Of a stretch of 7,050 nt of DNA, positions 1-6,076 are shown in pieces. The position numbers and the translations under genes are program-made. The first letter of the stretch is position 1, and every line of letters starts with the position of its first letter. Under the pieces are notes generated by a model that searched no databases, was not told where the DNA came from, and worked only from the letters and a program-made list of their open reading frames with translations. Source of the stretch: an uncultured Clostridia bacterium (GTDB taxonomy: Bacteria > Bacillota > Clostridia > Oscillospirales > Acutalibacteraceae); contig CAMVYG010000113.1 in NCBI GenBank assembly GCA_947171615.1, positions 1 through 7,050 on the forward strand, written 5' to 3'.

Positions 1-2265
1 CAGGGAGATTTTCTGCGGCTGCTTCGGGCCAATTCCAAGGAAAAAGGAGAAATGCTCCGTACCCTGTTTTCCGCCGACCGCTGGAAAATACTGACAGATT
101 CCCTGATCCGGCGCACCAGGGCTTTGGAAGAAAAGCTGCGGGAAACGGAAGCCAGAAAAAGCTCTCTGCTGCAAAAGGAAGAGATGGAAACCACGGAAGC
201 ACTGGAACAAAGTATTGAAGCGGCCACAGAACGGGAAACCGCTTACCGGAAAAACAGCGAGGCATTGACAAAGCAGTGGCAGGAAGCGGAAGCCCTGCTG
301 CGGGCAGCGGAAGCCTGGAAGCAGCTTACCGCCGCGCTGACGGAAGCGAAGCAAGGCTTTCAGTCCGCCAAGGAACGGCAGGCGCTTTTAGAGCAAAAAA
401 AGGATACTGTGCAGCAGCAGCGGGAGCAGGCTAAAAAGCTTCGGGAAGAAGCGGTGCTGCAAGCCAAAGAAACTGCACAGCTGGCACAGCGCCGGGAGGA
501 GCTGCGCCGGGCAGAAGCACTGAAAATGCAGACAGAAGCCGCGCAAAAAGCACTGCGGGATTTACAGGAAGGCCTTGCCCAGTGGAGCAGCCGGGAAAAG
601 GAGGTCTCCGACCGTCTGGAAAAAGGGCAGCTTTTTGTACGGCAATGCCAGGCTGCCACCCAGCTTCTTCCCCAACTGTTGGAGCGGCGTGCCGTTTTGG
701 ATAAAGCCCGGGAAGCCTACCAAACGCTGACAGAGCGCCGGGAACTTTTGCAAAAGGCAGAAGACGCTCTTGCCGCCCAAAAACAGGAAGCGGAAAAGCA
801 AAAAATTCTCAGCGAAGCCCTGACCCGTCAGCTGGAGCATCAGGAGGCTCTTACCCGCCGCAATGCCGCTTTGGGCCTTTCCCAGACCCTTCGGGCCGGA
901 GAGCCCTGCCCTGTCTGCGGCAGCCGGGAGCATCCGGTCCCAGCCCACGGAGAACAGGCTGTGCTTCGGGAAGAAGAACTTGCGTCCCTTCGGGCCGGGG
1001 AGCAGGAAAGCCGTCAAAAGCTGCTTCAATCCCTGGCCCTGCAAAGGTCTCTGGAAGCCGAGCGGGAAAAAGCCGCTCAAAGCCTTCAGGAGCAGGAGAC
1101 TCTTTACGCCTCTTTGCCGCTTTCCCCAGAGCAGACGGAACAGGAAACCGCTTCTCTCACAAAAAAGCTTGGAGAAACCCAAAAAGACGCCTCCCTTCTG
1201 GAAAAAGCCCAGACCCGCCTGAAAGAGCTGACCGCGGAAAAGGAAGGGCTCACAGCACAACAGGCCGCGAAACGGGAAGAATTCTCCGCCATGGAAGCAA
1301 GAGAAAAAGAGCTGATACGGCAGACAAAGGAACTGGAGCAGGCCCTTGCCGGGCTGACTGCCGCCGGGCTGGAAACAGCCATCGCTCAAGGGGAAGCCCA
1401 TTTTAAGAAGCTGGAAGCCGACGCCGACGCTTTGCTCCGGCAGGCTGAGCAGCTGGAAAATGAGCGGCAAAAGGCGGAAACCACCCTGGCCCTTGCCCTC
1501 ACGGCTTTAGAAAAAGCGCAAAAGGATGCGGAAACCTTTGAGAAGCCCTGGGAAACCGAGCCGGAACTTGCGGCTCTCAGGGAGCGGGAAGCCGTCCTGC
1601 GGGAAGAACGCCTGCGGTGCTCTGAAGAGCTGGGAAGCGCCGTGCAGCTTGCCGCCTCTCTCAACGCCGCCCTGCAGGCCATTCGAAAACTGGAAGAAAG
1701 CTCTCAAGGACTGGAACGGGAATACAGCCGTACTGCCAAGCTTTCCAAAGCCCTTTCCGGCAGCAATCCCCAAAAGCTGCCGATCCTCCAATATGTGCTC
1801 AGTATGATGTTAGAGGAGGTGCTTGTCAGCGCCAACCGCTTTTTCTCCACCCTGAGCCGGGGACGCTATGCCCTGCGCCTGATGGAAGGGCCCAAGGGAG
1901 GCAACTCTTTCAGCGGACTGGATCTGGAGGTGCTGGACGGCTCCTCCATGCTGCCCCGATCTATTGAGACCCTGTCCGGGGGCGAACAGTTTCTGGCTTC
2001 TCTGTCCCTGGCCTTCGGGCTGTCTGAGGTGGTGCAGAACCACTCCGGTGCGGTGCGGCTGGATTCCCTGTTCATCGACGAGGGCTTCGGCTCCCTGGAT
2101 GGGGAAACGCTGGATACCGCCATGAAGGCATTGGAAATGTTACAGGGCGGCGGGCGACTGATCGGTATTATTTCCCATGTTTCCGAGCTGAAAAACCGAA
2201 TCCCCTGCTGTATTCAGGTAAGCAGAACCGCATCCGGAGCCTCCCGGGCGGCGGTCAAGTTTTGA
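1..2265 (+). CDS. sbcC: Exonuclease SbcC, ATPase subunit of SbcCD (5' end outside window)
   Basis: SbcC is the Rad50-like SMC-type ATPase that works with the SbcD nuclease on DNA hairpins and double-strand ends in the cytoplasm. The frame is open from base 1, so the ATG at 52 is internal; 754 residues are visible of a family usually near 1000. In-window residues 1-40 match the end of the N-terminal ATPase lobe. About residues 40-595 are Glu/Gln/Ala/Lys-rich antiparallel coiled coil, broken by the zinc hook CPVCG (Cys303 and Cys306) that dimerises two arms. The C-terminal lobe carries the ABC signature LSGGEQ (658-663), Walker B LFIDEG (690-695, catalytic Glu694), D-loop SLD (698-700) and the H-loop histidine in IISHV (His726). 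The Walker A segment lies upstream of the window. sbcD is usually the preceding gene but cannot be seen. No frameshift or missing motif is visible. Identification is firm. Confidence 0.96.
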   Translation, partial: QGDFLRLLRANSKEKGEMLRTLFSADRWKILTDSLIRRTRALEEKLRETEARKSSLLQKEEMETTEALEQSIEAATERETAYRKNSEALTKQWQEAEALLRAAEAWKQLTAALTEAKQGFQSAKERQALLEQKKDTVQQQREQAKKLREEAVLQAKETAQLAQRREELRRAEALKMQTEAAQKALRDLQEGLAQWSSREKEVSDRLEKGQLFVRQCQAATQLLPQLLERRAVLDKAREAYQTLTERRELLQKAEDALAAQKQEAEKQKILSEALTRQLEHQEALTRRNAALGLSQTLRAGEPCPVCGSREHPVPAHGEQAVLREEELASLRAGEQESRQKLLQSLALQRSLEAEREKAAQSLQEQETLYASLPLSPEQTEQETASLTKKLGETQKDASLLEKAQTRLKELTAEKEGLTAQQAAKREEFSAMEAREKELIRQTKELEQALAGLTAAGLETAIAQGEAHFKKLEADADALLRQAEQLENERQKAETTLALALTALEKAQKDAETFEKPWETEPELAALREREAVLREERLRCSEELGSAVQLAASLNAALQAIRKLEESSQGLEREYSRTAKLSKALSGSNPQKLPILQYVLSMMLEEVLVSANRFFSTLSRGRYALRLMEGPKGGNSFSGLDLEVLDGSSMLPRSIETLSGGEQFLASLSLAFGLSEVVQNHSGAVRLDSLFIDEGFGSLDGETLDTAMKALEMLQGGGRLIGIISHVSELKNRIPCCIQVSRTASGASRAAVKF

Positions 2266-2282
2266 GCCGAAGACCGCAGGTA

Positions 2283-2317
2283 CAATTAGAAACGAGCAAT
2301 GAGCAATTAGCAATGAA
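2283..2317. repeat. Left CAATGAG heptamer array (5 units)
   Basis: Five consecutive 7-bp units read CAATTAG, AAACGAG, CAATGAG, CAATTAG and CAATGAA. The period of exactly seven bases and shared consensus CAATGAG make this a short tandem heptamer array, starting 17 bp after the sbcC stop. It is the inverted partner of the array at 2568-2609. Function unknown. Confidence 0.75.
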
Positions 2318-2466
2318 GGACAGGGACAGAGTTTCATAAATTGGAATTTGGCGTACTAAATAAATAGCACTAACCCCGTGCCTCCCCTGAAAGGGGTGAG
2401 CGAGCGCAACAGACGCAAGGGTCTGCACGTGGCGCTCATGTACGAACCGTTCTTCATTTCATTACG

Positions 2467-2511
2467 GTCGGCGCATGACAAGTGCCACTGGCACTTTGCA
2501 CCCGAGCCGAC
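2467..2511. repeat. Nested palindrome (cruciform or RNA hairpin)
   Basis: An inner perfect inverted repeat, AAGTGCCA (2480-2487) and TGGCACTT (2489-2496), has a single central base. It is enclosed by a second perfect pair, GTCGGC (2467-2472) and GCCGAC (2506-2511). The arms could form a two-tier hairpin in either strand. It is not followed by a T-run, so it is unlikely to be a simple terminator. It sits in the core of the heptamer-bounded spacer and may be a conserved part of that repeat. Confidence 0.6.
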
Positions 2512-2567
2512 AGGCGAGAAAGCCAAGAATATGTGCTAAACTACAATTCATCAAACGCTTCAAGTCA

Positions 2568-2609
2568 CTCACTGCTCACTGCTCATTGCTCATTCCTCAT
2601 TGCCAATTT
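2568..2609. repeat. Right heptamer array, inverted relative to the left one (6 units)
   Basis: On the plus strand the units are CTCACTG twice, CTCATTG, CTCATTC, CTCATTG and a degenerate CCAATTT. On the minus strand they read as CAATGAG and CAGTGAG variants, the same consensus as the left array in opposite orientation. The array ends 8 bp before the ribosome binding site of the next gene, so it lies in that gene's leader or promoter region. Confidence 0.75.
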
Positions 2610-2617
2610 CTCATAAG

Positions 2618-2623
2618 AAAGGA
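2618..2623 (+). promoter_or_regulatory. Ribosome binding site that fixes the hydrolase start
   Basis: AAAGGA lies 7 bp before the ATG at 2631. This favours that ATG over the in-frame upstream ATG at 2475, which would add 52 residues translated from the palindrome and heptamer repeat and matches no metallo-beta-lactamase N-terminus. Confidence 0.75.
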
Positions 2624-2630
2624 TGATCAT

Positions 2631-3326
2631 ATGAAGGTCACATTTATTCAGCACAGCTCTTACTTTGTGGAGCTTTCCTCCTGCTGCCTTCTGTTTGATT
2701 ATTATGAGGGAAGCGTTCCCGAAACCGACAAGCCCCTGTATGTCTTTGCCAGCCACAGCCATGGGGATCATTTTTCCCCTGCTGTGTTCTCCCTGCCCCG
2801 GCAGGGAAAAGAAACCTTCTACTTCCTTGCCGATGATATCCCCCAAAGCCGGGTACCGGAGGAAAAACTTGGTCAGGCTCTATTTCTGTCTCCCCACACG
2901 ACCTATGAAACAGACGGGCTGAAAATCGCGACTCTGCGCTCTACCGATGCGGGCGTTGCCTTTCTGGTACAGTGCGAGGGAAAGCTTTTGTACCATGCGG
3001 GGGACTTGAACTGCTGGGTGTGGGACGGCGCTCCCCGCTTCCAAAACGACCAGATGAGGAACCAATATCGTCAGGAACTGCAAATGCTTTCCGGCAAAAA
3101 GATCCATGCGGCCTTTGTCCCGTTAGACCCCCGCCAGGAAGCGGATTTTGACCTGGGTATGAAATATTTTTTCGAGGCCGCCCAGGCAGAGCATGTATTT
3201 CCCATGCACATGTGGGGGGATTTTTCCGTTGTTCCCCTGTTTAAATCCACCCCCGGCTATGAGGAATATGCCCGCCACGTAATGGACGTCAGGAAACCGG
3301 GTCAGGAATTTCTGCTGGAGGACTGA
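2631..3326 (+). CDS. MBL-fold metal-dependent hydrolase, UlaG-like
   Basis: A 231-residue protein of the metallo-beta-lactamase fold, close in size to small UlaG/YcjX-type hydrolases; substrate unknown, probably cytoplasmic as no signal peptide is seen. The metal-site motif HSHGDH is at residues 42-47, within a beta-strand context typical of HxHxDH. Further probable ligands are His122 and Asp125 in YHAGDLN, and His193 in PMHMWG. The opening strand MKVTFIQHSSYFVEL is characteristic of UlaG-like members, in which an early His and hydrophobic strands precede the first metal motif. The start at 2631 is chosen from the ribosome binding site and from alignment with the usual short N-terminus. It appears to be a single-gene unit between a repeat-rich spacer and a converging regulator. 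The fold is confident; the reaction cannot be named. Confidence 0.88.
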   Translation: MKVTFIQHSSYFVELSSCCLLFDYYEGSVPETDKPLYVFASHSHGDHFSPAVFSLPRQGKETFYFLADDIPQSRVPEEKLGQALFLSPHTTYETDGLKIATLRSTDAGVAFLVQCEGKLLYHAGDLNCWVWDGAPRFQNDQMRNQYRQELQMLSGKKIHAAFVPLDPRQEADFDLGMKYFFEAAQAEHVFPMHMWGDFSVVPLFKSTPGYEEYARHVMDVRKPGQEFLLED

Positions 3327-3381
3327 ATGCTGCTCCACCATTTCAATTTTTTATTTTCTGAAAATAATGCAAGAAACTAAG

Positions 3382-3412
3382 AAAGCAGGTGAAGAAAAAC
3401 TTCATCTGCTTT
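3382..3412 (-). terminator. Intrinsic terminator of the AraC-family gene
   Basis: Arms at 3382-3394 and 3400-3412 form a 13-bp stem with one G-T wobble around an AAAAA loop (TTTTT on the minus strand). On the minus strand the stem is followed by the T-rich tract CTTAGTTTCTT, which suits the regulator ending at 3449. The plus-strand tail is less T-rich, so service to the hydrolase gene is possible but weaker. Confidence 0.7.
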
Positions 3413-3448
3413 GTTATACTGTATTTGCTTACCGGGGAAGAACTTTTT

Positions 3449-4342
3449 TCAGGAACGCGCCTGAGGCACTGCGGCCGCATTCTTTCTGTATTCGCCCGGT
3501 GGTATTCCGAAATGTTTGCGAAAGGTGCGGTTAAAATAAGGAACACTGTGAAATCCCGATTCCAGCGCTATGGAAAGAATACTCTGGGCGCCGGTCACCA
3601 GCAGCATGGCAGCATGCTTCAGTCTGCGCCGAATCAGATATTCCGATACCGTGCAGCCCATAAGGGAAGAAAACAGCCCGGAAAAATAATTGGGATTCAT
3701 GTGCACCGTATCGGCCAGCTGGGCAAGGGTCAGTTCCTCCTGAAAGCGCTCTTCCAGCAGGCTGAGCGCCGCCGCCAAACGGGTCCTTCCCGTCTGGAAA
3801 TGCAGGATCTGCTCTCCATACCCCTTTGTCTGCGCAAATCGCCGGTAGATCAGGGCCAGGAGCTTCATTAGATCCGATTTCAGCACCAAACGGTACCCCA
3901 CAGCCTGTTTCTGCCACTCCTCATACATTTCCTTCAGGAGGATCTCGATCTCCTCCGTCACAAGGCTTCGGCCGGAAAGGCGGTGGTGAAAGTCGGGCTT
4001 CCATTCATAAAAGGCCCGGATATAGCTGTAGTCTTCACTGTTGGAAAGCACCAGGTCCGCGTCAAATACGATCACCAGCAGCTTTAATCCGCCGTCATCG
4101 TTTATTGCCCTGTGATATTCCAGGTTATTGATGATAAAAACGTCTCCGGGCTTGATGGGATATTGGTCGTCTCCAATGAGGTACCGGCCCTCTCCTTCCA
4201 GACAATAATTGATTTCCAGACTGTGGTGATTGTGCATGATCGCCCTGCCGCTTTGTTCCTCTTCCCGGGAAAACCCGCTGCCAATGGACATATAAAACGG
4301 GAAATCCTCCTGTATTTCCAGAAGCTCTGTAACATACTCCAT
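3449..4342 (-). CDS. AraC-family transcriptional regulator with N-terminal cupin domain
   Basis: A 297-residue one-component regulator. Residues about 30-100 form a cupin-like sensor (HNHHSLEINY at 37-46, then KPGDVFIINN and His77), the usual ligand-binding and dimerisation part. Residues about 190-290 are the AraC DNA-binding domain with two helix-turn-helix units: LTLAQLADTVHMNPNYFSG, then ILSIALESGF followed by the family signature YFNRTFRKHFGIPPGEYR. Length and domain order are normal. The ATG at 4342 is preceded by GGGAGCAGG about 6 bp upstream, and a strong promoter lies at 4404-4432. The gene diverges from the UroD-like gene at 4459, which is its most likely target. The ligand is unknown; many relatives respond to sugars or small metabolites. 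Confidence 0.93.
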   Translation of the reverse strand: MEYVTELLEIQEDFPFYMSIGSGFSREEEQSGRAIMHNHHSLEINYCLEGEGRYLIGDDQYPIKPGDVFIINNLEYHRAINDDGGLKLLVIVFDADLVLSNSEDYSYIRAFYEWKPDFHHRLSGRSLVTEEIEILLKEMYEEWQKQAVGYRLVLKSDLMKLLALIYRRFAQTKGYGEQILHFQTGRTRLAAALSLLEERFQEELTLAQLADTVHMNPNYFSGLFSSLMGCTVSEYLIRRRLKHAAMLLVTGAQSILSIALESGFHSVPYFNRTFRKHFGIPPGEYRKNAAAVPQARS

Positions 4343-4379
4343 AAAAGACCTGCTCCCTTCCCTTAGAGCCTATCCGGAA

Positions 4380-4401
4380 AAACGAAAAGCTCTTTTCGTT
4401 T
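4380..4401. promoter_or_regulatory. Perfect 10-bp inverted repeat in the divergent control region
   Basis: Arms AAACGAAAAG (4380-4389) and CTTTTCGTTT (4392-4401) are exact complements separated by CT. On the minus strand this overlaps the transcription start expected from the promoter at 4404-4432 (about 4397). It could be an operator for autoregulation or a 5'-leader hairpin. AraC proteins more often bind direct repeats, so the binder is uncertain. Confidence 0.5.
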
Positions 4402-4403
4402 CC

Positions 4404-4432
4404 ATCATACCCTTGACCTGAAAAAAAGTCAA
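4404..4432 (-). promoter_or_regulatory. Sigma-A-type promoter of the AraC-family gene
   Basis: On the minus strand TTGACT (4427-4432) and TATGAT (4404-4409) are separated by exactly 17 bp, a near-consensus housekeeping promoter. The predicted start is near 4397, giving a leader of about 55 bases before the ATG at 4342. Confidence 0.75.
4413..4432. promoter_or_regulatory. TTGAC-N10-GTCAA inverted repeat overlapping the regulator's -35 box
   Basis: TTGAC (4413-4417) and GTCAA (4428-4432) are inverted half-sites one helical turn and a half apart centre to centre. The right half is the -35 element of the minus-strand promoter; the left half could act as a plus-strand -35, but no -10 sits at normal spacing (TACAAT at 4439-4444 is 20 bp away and abuts the ribosome binding site). 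The UroD-like gene may therefore need an activator. Operator function is inference. Confidence 0.35.
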
Positions 4433-4458
4433 TTACTTTACAATGGAGGTTCTGCTTT

Positions 4459-5511
4459 ATGCTGTACACAGACCACTGGAACGAGATCAAGGAACGCATG
4501 GCCGCTTTCTGGGAGCGGGAACCTATGGATCGCTGCTGCGCGGGCATAATCGTGCCGAAGCCGGGCTACACCGATCCCGATCCCGGCGTACCCAACTACT
4601 ATTTTGACACAAAAAAGGGAGACGAGATCCACCGTCTCCGCTTTCAGGGGCAGGAATATTTATGGGAATCCATCCCCAGTGTATTTCCGTATTTCGGCAC
4701 TTCCGGCATTGCGGAATATGCCGGAAGCAAACCGGTCTATACGCCGCGCACCACCTGGTTTGAGCCCTGTCTTGATGAGCCGGACCCGGAGCGCATCAGC
4801 TTTTGCTGCCCGGAAGCCTTTGGGCGGCAAAAGGCCGCCATTACAGAGCTGATCACTCTGTCCGGCGGCGATTATCCCGTTTCCGTGACGGACAATTGCG
4901 GCATTGCCGATGCACTGGCAGCCATGCGCGGCGGAGAAAACCTGATGATGGACATGGTGACCGATCCGGAATTTGTCACCGAGGGGATCCGCCGCCTGAT
5001 GCCCATTTATAAGCAGACCCAGGAAGAACTGTTCTCCCTGACCTTTGAAAATAACGAGGGCTCCATTCTCTCCTGGATGCACCTGTGGGCTCCCCGCCGC
5101 TGCGCCCAGATGCAGTGCGACCTGAGCGTGATGATCTCCAATGAGATGTTCAACCGGTTCATTATGCCGGAACTGGAAGAGCTGACAGAGTTTTTGGACT
5201 ATCCCCTCTATCATCTGGACGGTCAGGAACAGATCCGCCATCTGGATTCCCTGCTTTCTCTGAAAAAGCTTCGGGCCATTCAATGGGTTCCCGTGGTCAG
5301 CCAGCCCCCCACCTCTGACTTTCTCCCGCAGCTGCAAAAAATACAGAAAGCAGGAAAAAGCCTGATGCTGTTTCCCCAGGCAAACGAAGTGGAAAAGCTG
5401 CTGGATAATTTGAGCAGCCGGGGCCTGCATATGATCATCGGCGCCGGCAATATGGAAGAAGCAAAAGAGCTGCAAAAAATTATTCTGACCCATTCCAAGG
5501 ATAGGGGATAA
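4459..5511 (+). CDS. Uroporphyrinogen decarboxylase (UroD/MtaA) superfamily protein
   Basis: A 350-residue TIM-barrel protein of the UroD/MtaA/CmuA superfamily, which includes true uroporphyrinogen decarboxylase and methyltransferases that act with corrinoid proteins. Visible family marks are SVTDNCGIADALAAMRGGENLMMDM, in shortened form the mid-barrel segment around residues 139-165, and YHLDG (251-255) followed by HLDSLL (261-266) and LRAIQWVP (271-278). These resemble the divergent gut Clostridia branch often labelled corrinoid or methyltransferase-like, not the HemE branch, so heme synthesis is unlikely. No corrinoid protein gene is in the window. GGAGG (4445-4449) sits 9 bp before the ATG. 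The gene diverges from an AraC-family regulator, suggesting substrate-controlled expression. Superfamily membership is sound; the reaction is unknown. Confidence 0.85.
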   Translation: MLYTDHWNEIKERMAAFWEREPMDRCCAGIIVPKPGYTDPDPGVPNYYFDTKKGDEIHRLRFQGQEYLWESIPSVFPYFGTSGIAEYAGSKPVYTPRTTWFEPCLDEPDPERISFCCPEAFGRQKAAITELITLSGGDYPVSVTDNCGIADALAAMRGGENLMMDMVTDPEFVTEGIRRLMPIYKQTQEELFSLTFENNEGSILSWMHLWAPRRCAQMQCDLSVMISNEMFNRFIMPELEELTEFLDYPLYHLDGQEQIRHLDSLLSLKKLRAIQWVPVVSQPPTSDFLPQLQKIQKAGKSLMLFPQANEVEKLLDNLSSRGLHMIIGAGNMEEAKELQKIILTHSKDRG

Positions 5512-5534
5512 ACTGTTCCTCGCAAAAGATACCC

Positions 5535-5561
5535 AGTCGCTTTTTCCCAGTGCGACTTTTA
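5535..5561 (+). terminator. Weak terminator-like hairpin after the UroD-like gene
   Basis: AGTCGC (5535-5540) and GCGACT (5552-5557) pair across an 11-base loop and are followed by TTTTA. It lies 23 bp after the stop codon, a good position, but the stem is only six pairs and the loop is large. Confidence 0.4.
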
Positions 5562-5631
5562 TCTAACAGGGCGTTCAGGCTCACCTTTTCTGTGAGAATT
5601 TCCGGTGCACCTGCTATGGCGCCCCAAAAGT

Positions 5632-5678
5632 AAAACCAGCGACATGCCGCTTTGGGCATATTGCTGGTTTTTCCTTTT
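5632..5678 (+). terminator. Strong, probably bidirectional terminator
   Basis: Arms AAAACCAGC (5632-5640) and GCTGGTTTT (5663-5671) form a 9-bp stem, with an inner ATGCC (5644-5648) and GGCAT (5655-5659) pair. The plus-strand tail continues TTCCTTTT after the stem. On the minus strand the stem is followed by ACTTTT, so it could also stop transcripts from the right-hand toxin and immunity genes or from the remnant ending at 5677. Confidence 0.7.
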
Positions 5679-5757
5679 AACTTACGACTATGATTTCAAA
5701 AAGCAGATCACATAGATCATTCGCCGCTTCCTCAGAACTTTCGGGAAAGGCATTTTT
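5677..5757 (-). pseudogene. Possible 26-codon remnant of a gene 3' end
   Basis: On the minus strand a frame reads KNAFPESSEEAANDLC, continues DLLFEIIVVS and stops with TAA at 5677-5679, 6 bp before the terminator hairpin. The acidic, helical, natural-looking composition and stop-then-terminator order resemble a genuine C-terminus. The frame has no start and runs upstream directly into the REP-like repeats, where it closes. It could be the tail of a gene displaced by repeat insertion or by cassette turnover. The family is not recognised, and a chance frame of this length is possible. Confidence 0.25.
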
Positions 5758-5783
5758 TAAAACACACAGAACCGTCCCCTGTG
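5756..5783 (-). repeat. REP-like repeat, copy 1
   Basis: A 28-bp unit identical to the one at 5790-5817. On the minus strand it contains CACAG, then GGGGACGGTTC, then CTGTG, a short hairpin with a conserved loop. GGGGACGGTTC-type palindromes are, from memory, found scattered in many bacterial genomes and linked to Y1 (REP-associated tyrosine) transposases; no such gene is in this window. Confidence 0.7.
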
Positions 5784-5789
5784 TTTCCC

Positions 5790-5817
5790 TTTAAAACACA
5801 CAGAACCGTCCCCTGTG
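5790..5817 (-). repeat. REP-like repeat, copy 2
   Basis: An exact direct copy of 5756-5783, 34 bp downstream in period, with a 6-bp gap TTTCCC between the two. Same orientation and same CACAG and CTGTG arms around the GGGGACGGTT core on the minus strand. Similar bases continue loosely after the unit. Confidence 0.7.
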
Positions 5818-5857
5818 CTTGCCCGTGCTTGTGCGCAGCGATGGGGTTGTTTTCTTA

Positions 5858-6073
5858 TCACATAATGCTTTCCACGACTTCCCGGAAAGGCTTGCCGTCC
5901 ACAATCCAGTGGTCTAGAAGAGACTCCAAATTTGGAAAATCAAAGGTATTTCCATCAGAGTCCCAAGTGCAAAACAATTCATCTCTGGGACAACAAACAG
6001 AGTACTGAATATCTCCTATTGTAAAAGCTGGCTCATTTATCATCAAGAAAAGTTTTATTTGAGATTTATCCAT
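5858..6073 (-). CDS. Small protein, probable immunity partner of the upstream toxin-like gene
   Basis: A 71-residue acidic, soluble-looking protein without a membrane segment or signal peptide. It reads like a small alpha/beta domain: a strand segment FTIGDIQYSVCC, a short WDSDGNTFDF turn, then helices in LESLLDHWIVDGKPFREVV. The ending, a helix then DGKPxxE then a short helix, recalls many small Firmicutes proteins encoded after polymorphic toxins, but I cannot name a family. The ATG at 6073 follows the stop of the upstream gene by 3 bp, and its ribosome binding site lies inside that gene's last codons, so the two are translationally coupled. Its base composition (about 39% G+C over 5881-6060) matches the upstream gene's last third. 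Immunity function is inferred from position, size and coupling. Confidence 0.7.
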   Translation of the reverse strand: MDKSQIKLFLMINEPAFTIGDIQYSVCCPRDELFCTWDSDGNTFDFPNLESLLDHWIVDGKPFREVVESIM

Positions 6074-6076
6074 ATT

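Larger units (their letters stand above)
2283..2609. repeat. Putative small non-autonomous element bounded by inverted heptamer arrays
   Basis: About 327 bp between sbcC and the hydrolase gene is bounded by heptamer arrays in opposite orientation, so the ends could pair over roughly 35-42 bp with mismatches. The interior has no convincing gene. It holds a short CCCCT-GAA-AGGGG hairpin near 2385-2397 and the nested palindrome at 2467-2511. Inverted terminal arrays plus a structured, non-coding core fit a MITE-like or interspersed repeat. No transposase and no clear target-site duplication are visible, so mobility is inference only. It could instead be a structured intergenic region with simple-repeat edges. 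Confidence 0.4.

Noticed and set aside
562..1470. Long minus-strand open frame (302 codons) opposite sbcC
   Set aside because: It lies fully antisense to the well-supported SbcC coiled coil and zinc hook; low-complexity Leu/Phe/Gly content reflects the complement of Glu/Lys/Ala codons.
2542..2547. TACAAT as a -10 box for the hydrolase gene
   Set aside because: No acceptable -35 element lies 16-18 bp upstream, so a promoter could not be supported.
2475..2630. N-terminal extension of the MBL-fold hydrolase from an upstream ATG
   Set aside because: The added 52 residues come from the palindrome and heptamer repeats; the ATG at 2631 has a good ribosome binding site and gives the normal family N-terminus.
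3345..3370. AT-rich palindrome TTATTTTC-T-GAAAATAA after the hydrolase gene as its terminator
   Set aside because: All-weak pairs with a one-base centre and no following T-run; the better hairpin is at 3382-3412.
4660..5493. Minus-strand open frame of 277 codons opposite the UroD-like gene
   Set aside because: Antisense to a gene with clear family motifs and its own ribosome binding site; no domain is recognisable.
5562..5631. Coding-like plus-strand frame (QGVQAHLFCENF and onward) between the two hairpins
   Set aside because: Short, no start or ribosome binding site, and it runs through the terminator stem; possibly part of a repeat, but not supportable from one copy.
5756..5817. Minimal CRISPR array
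   Set aside because: Only two units and a 6-bp gap, too short for a spacer; the unit is an REP-like hairpin and no cas gene is present.
5781..6008. Plus-strand open frame of 75 codons crossing the REP-like repeats
   Set aside because: It starts within the repeat and overlaps the 71-aa gene antisense; no ribosome binding site or motif supports it.
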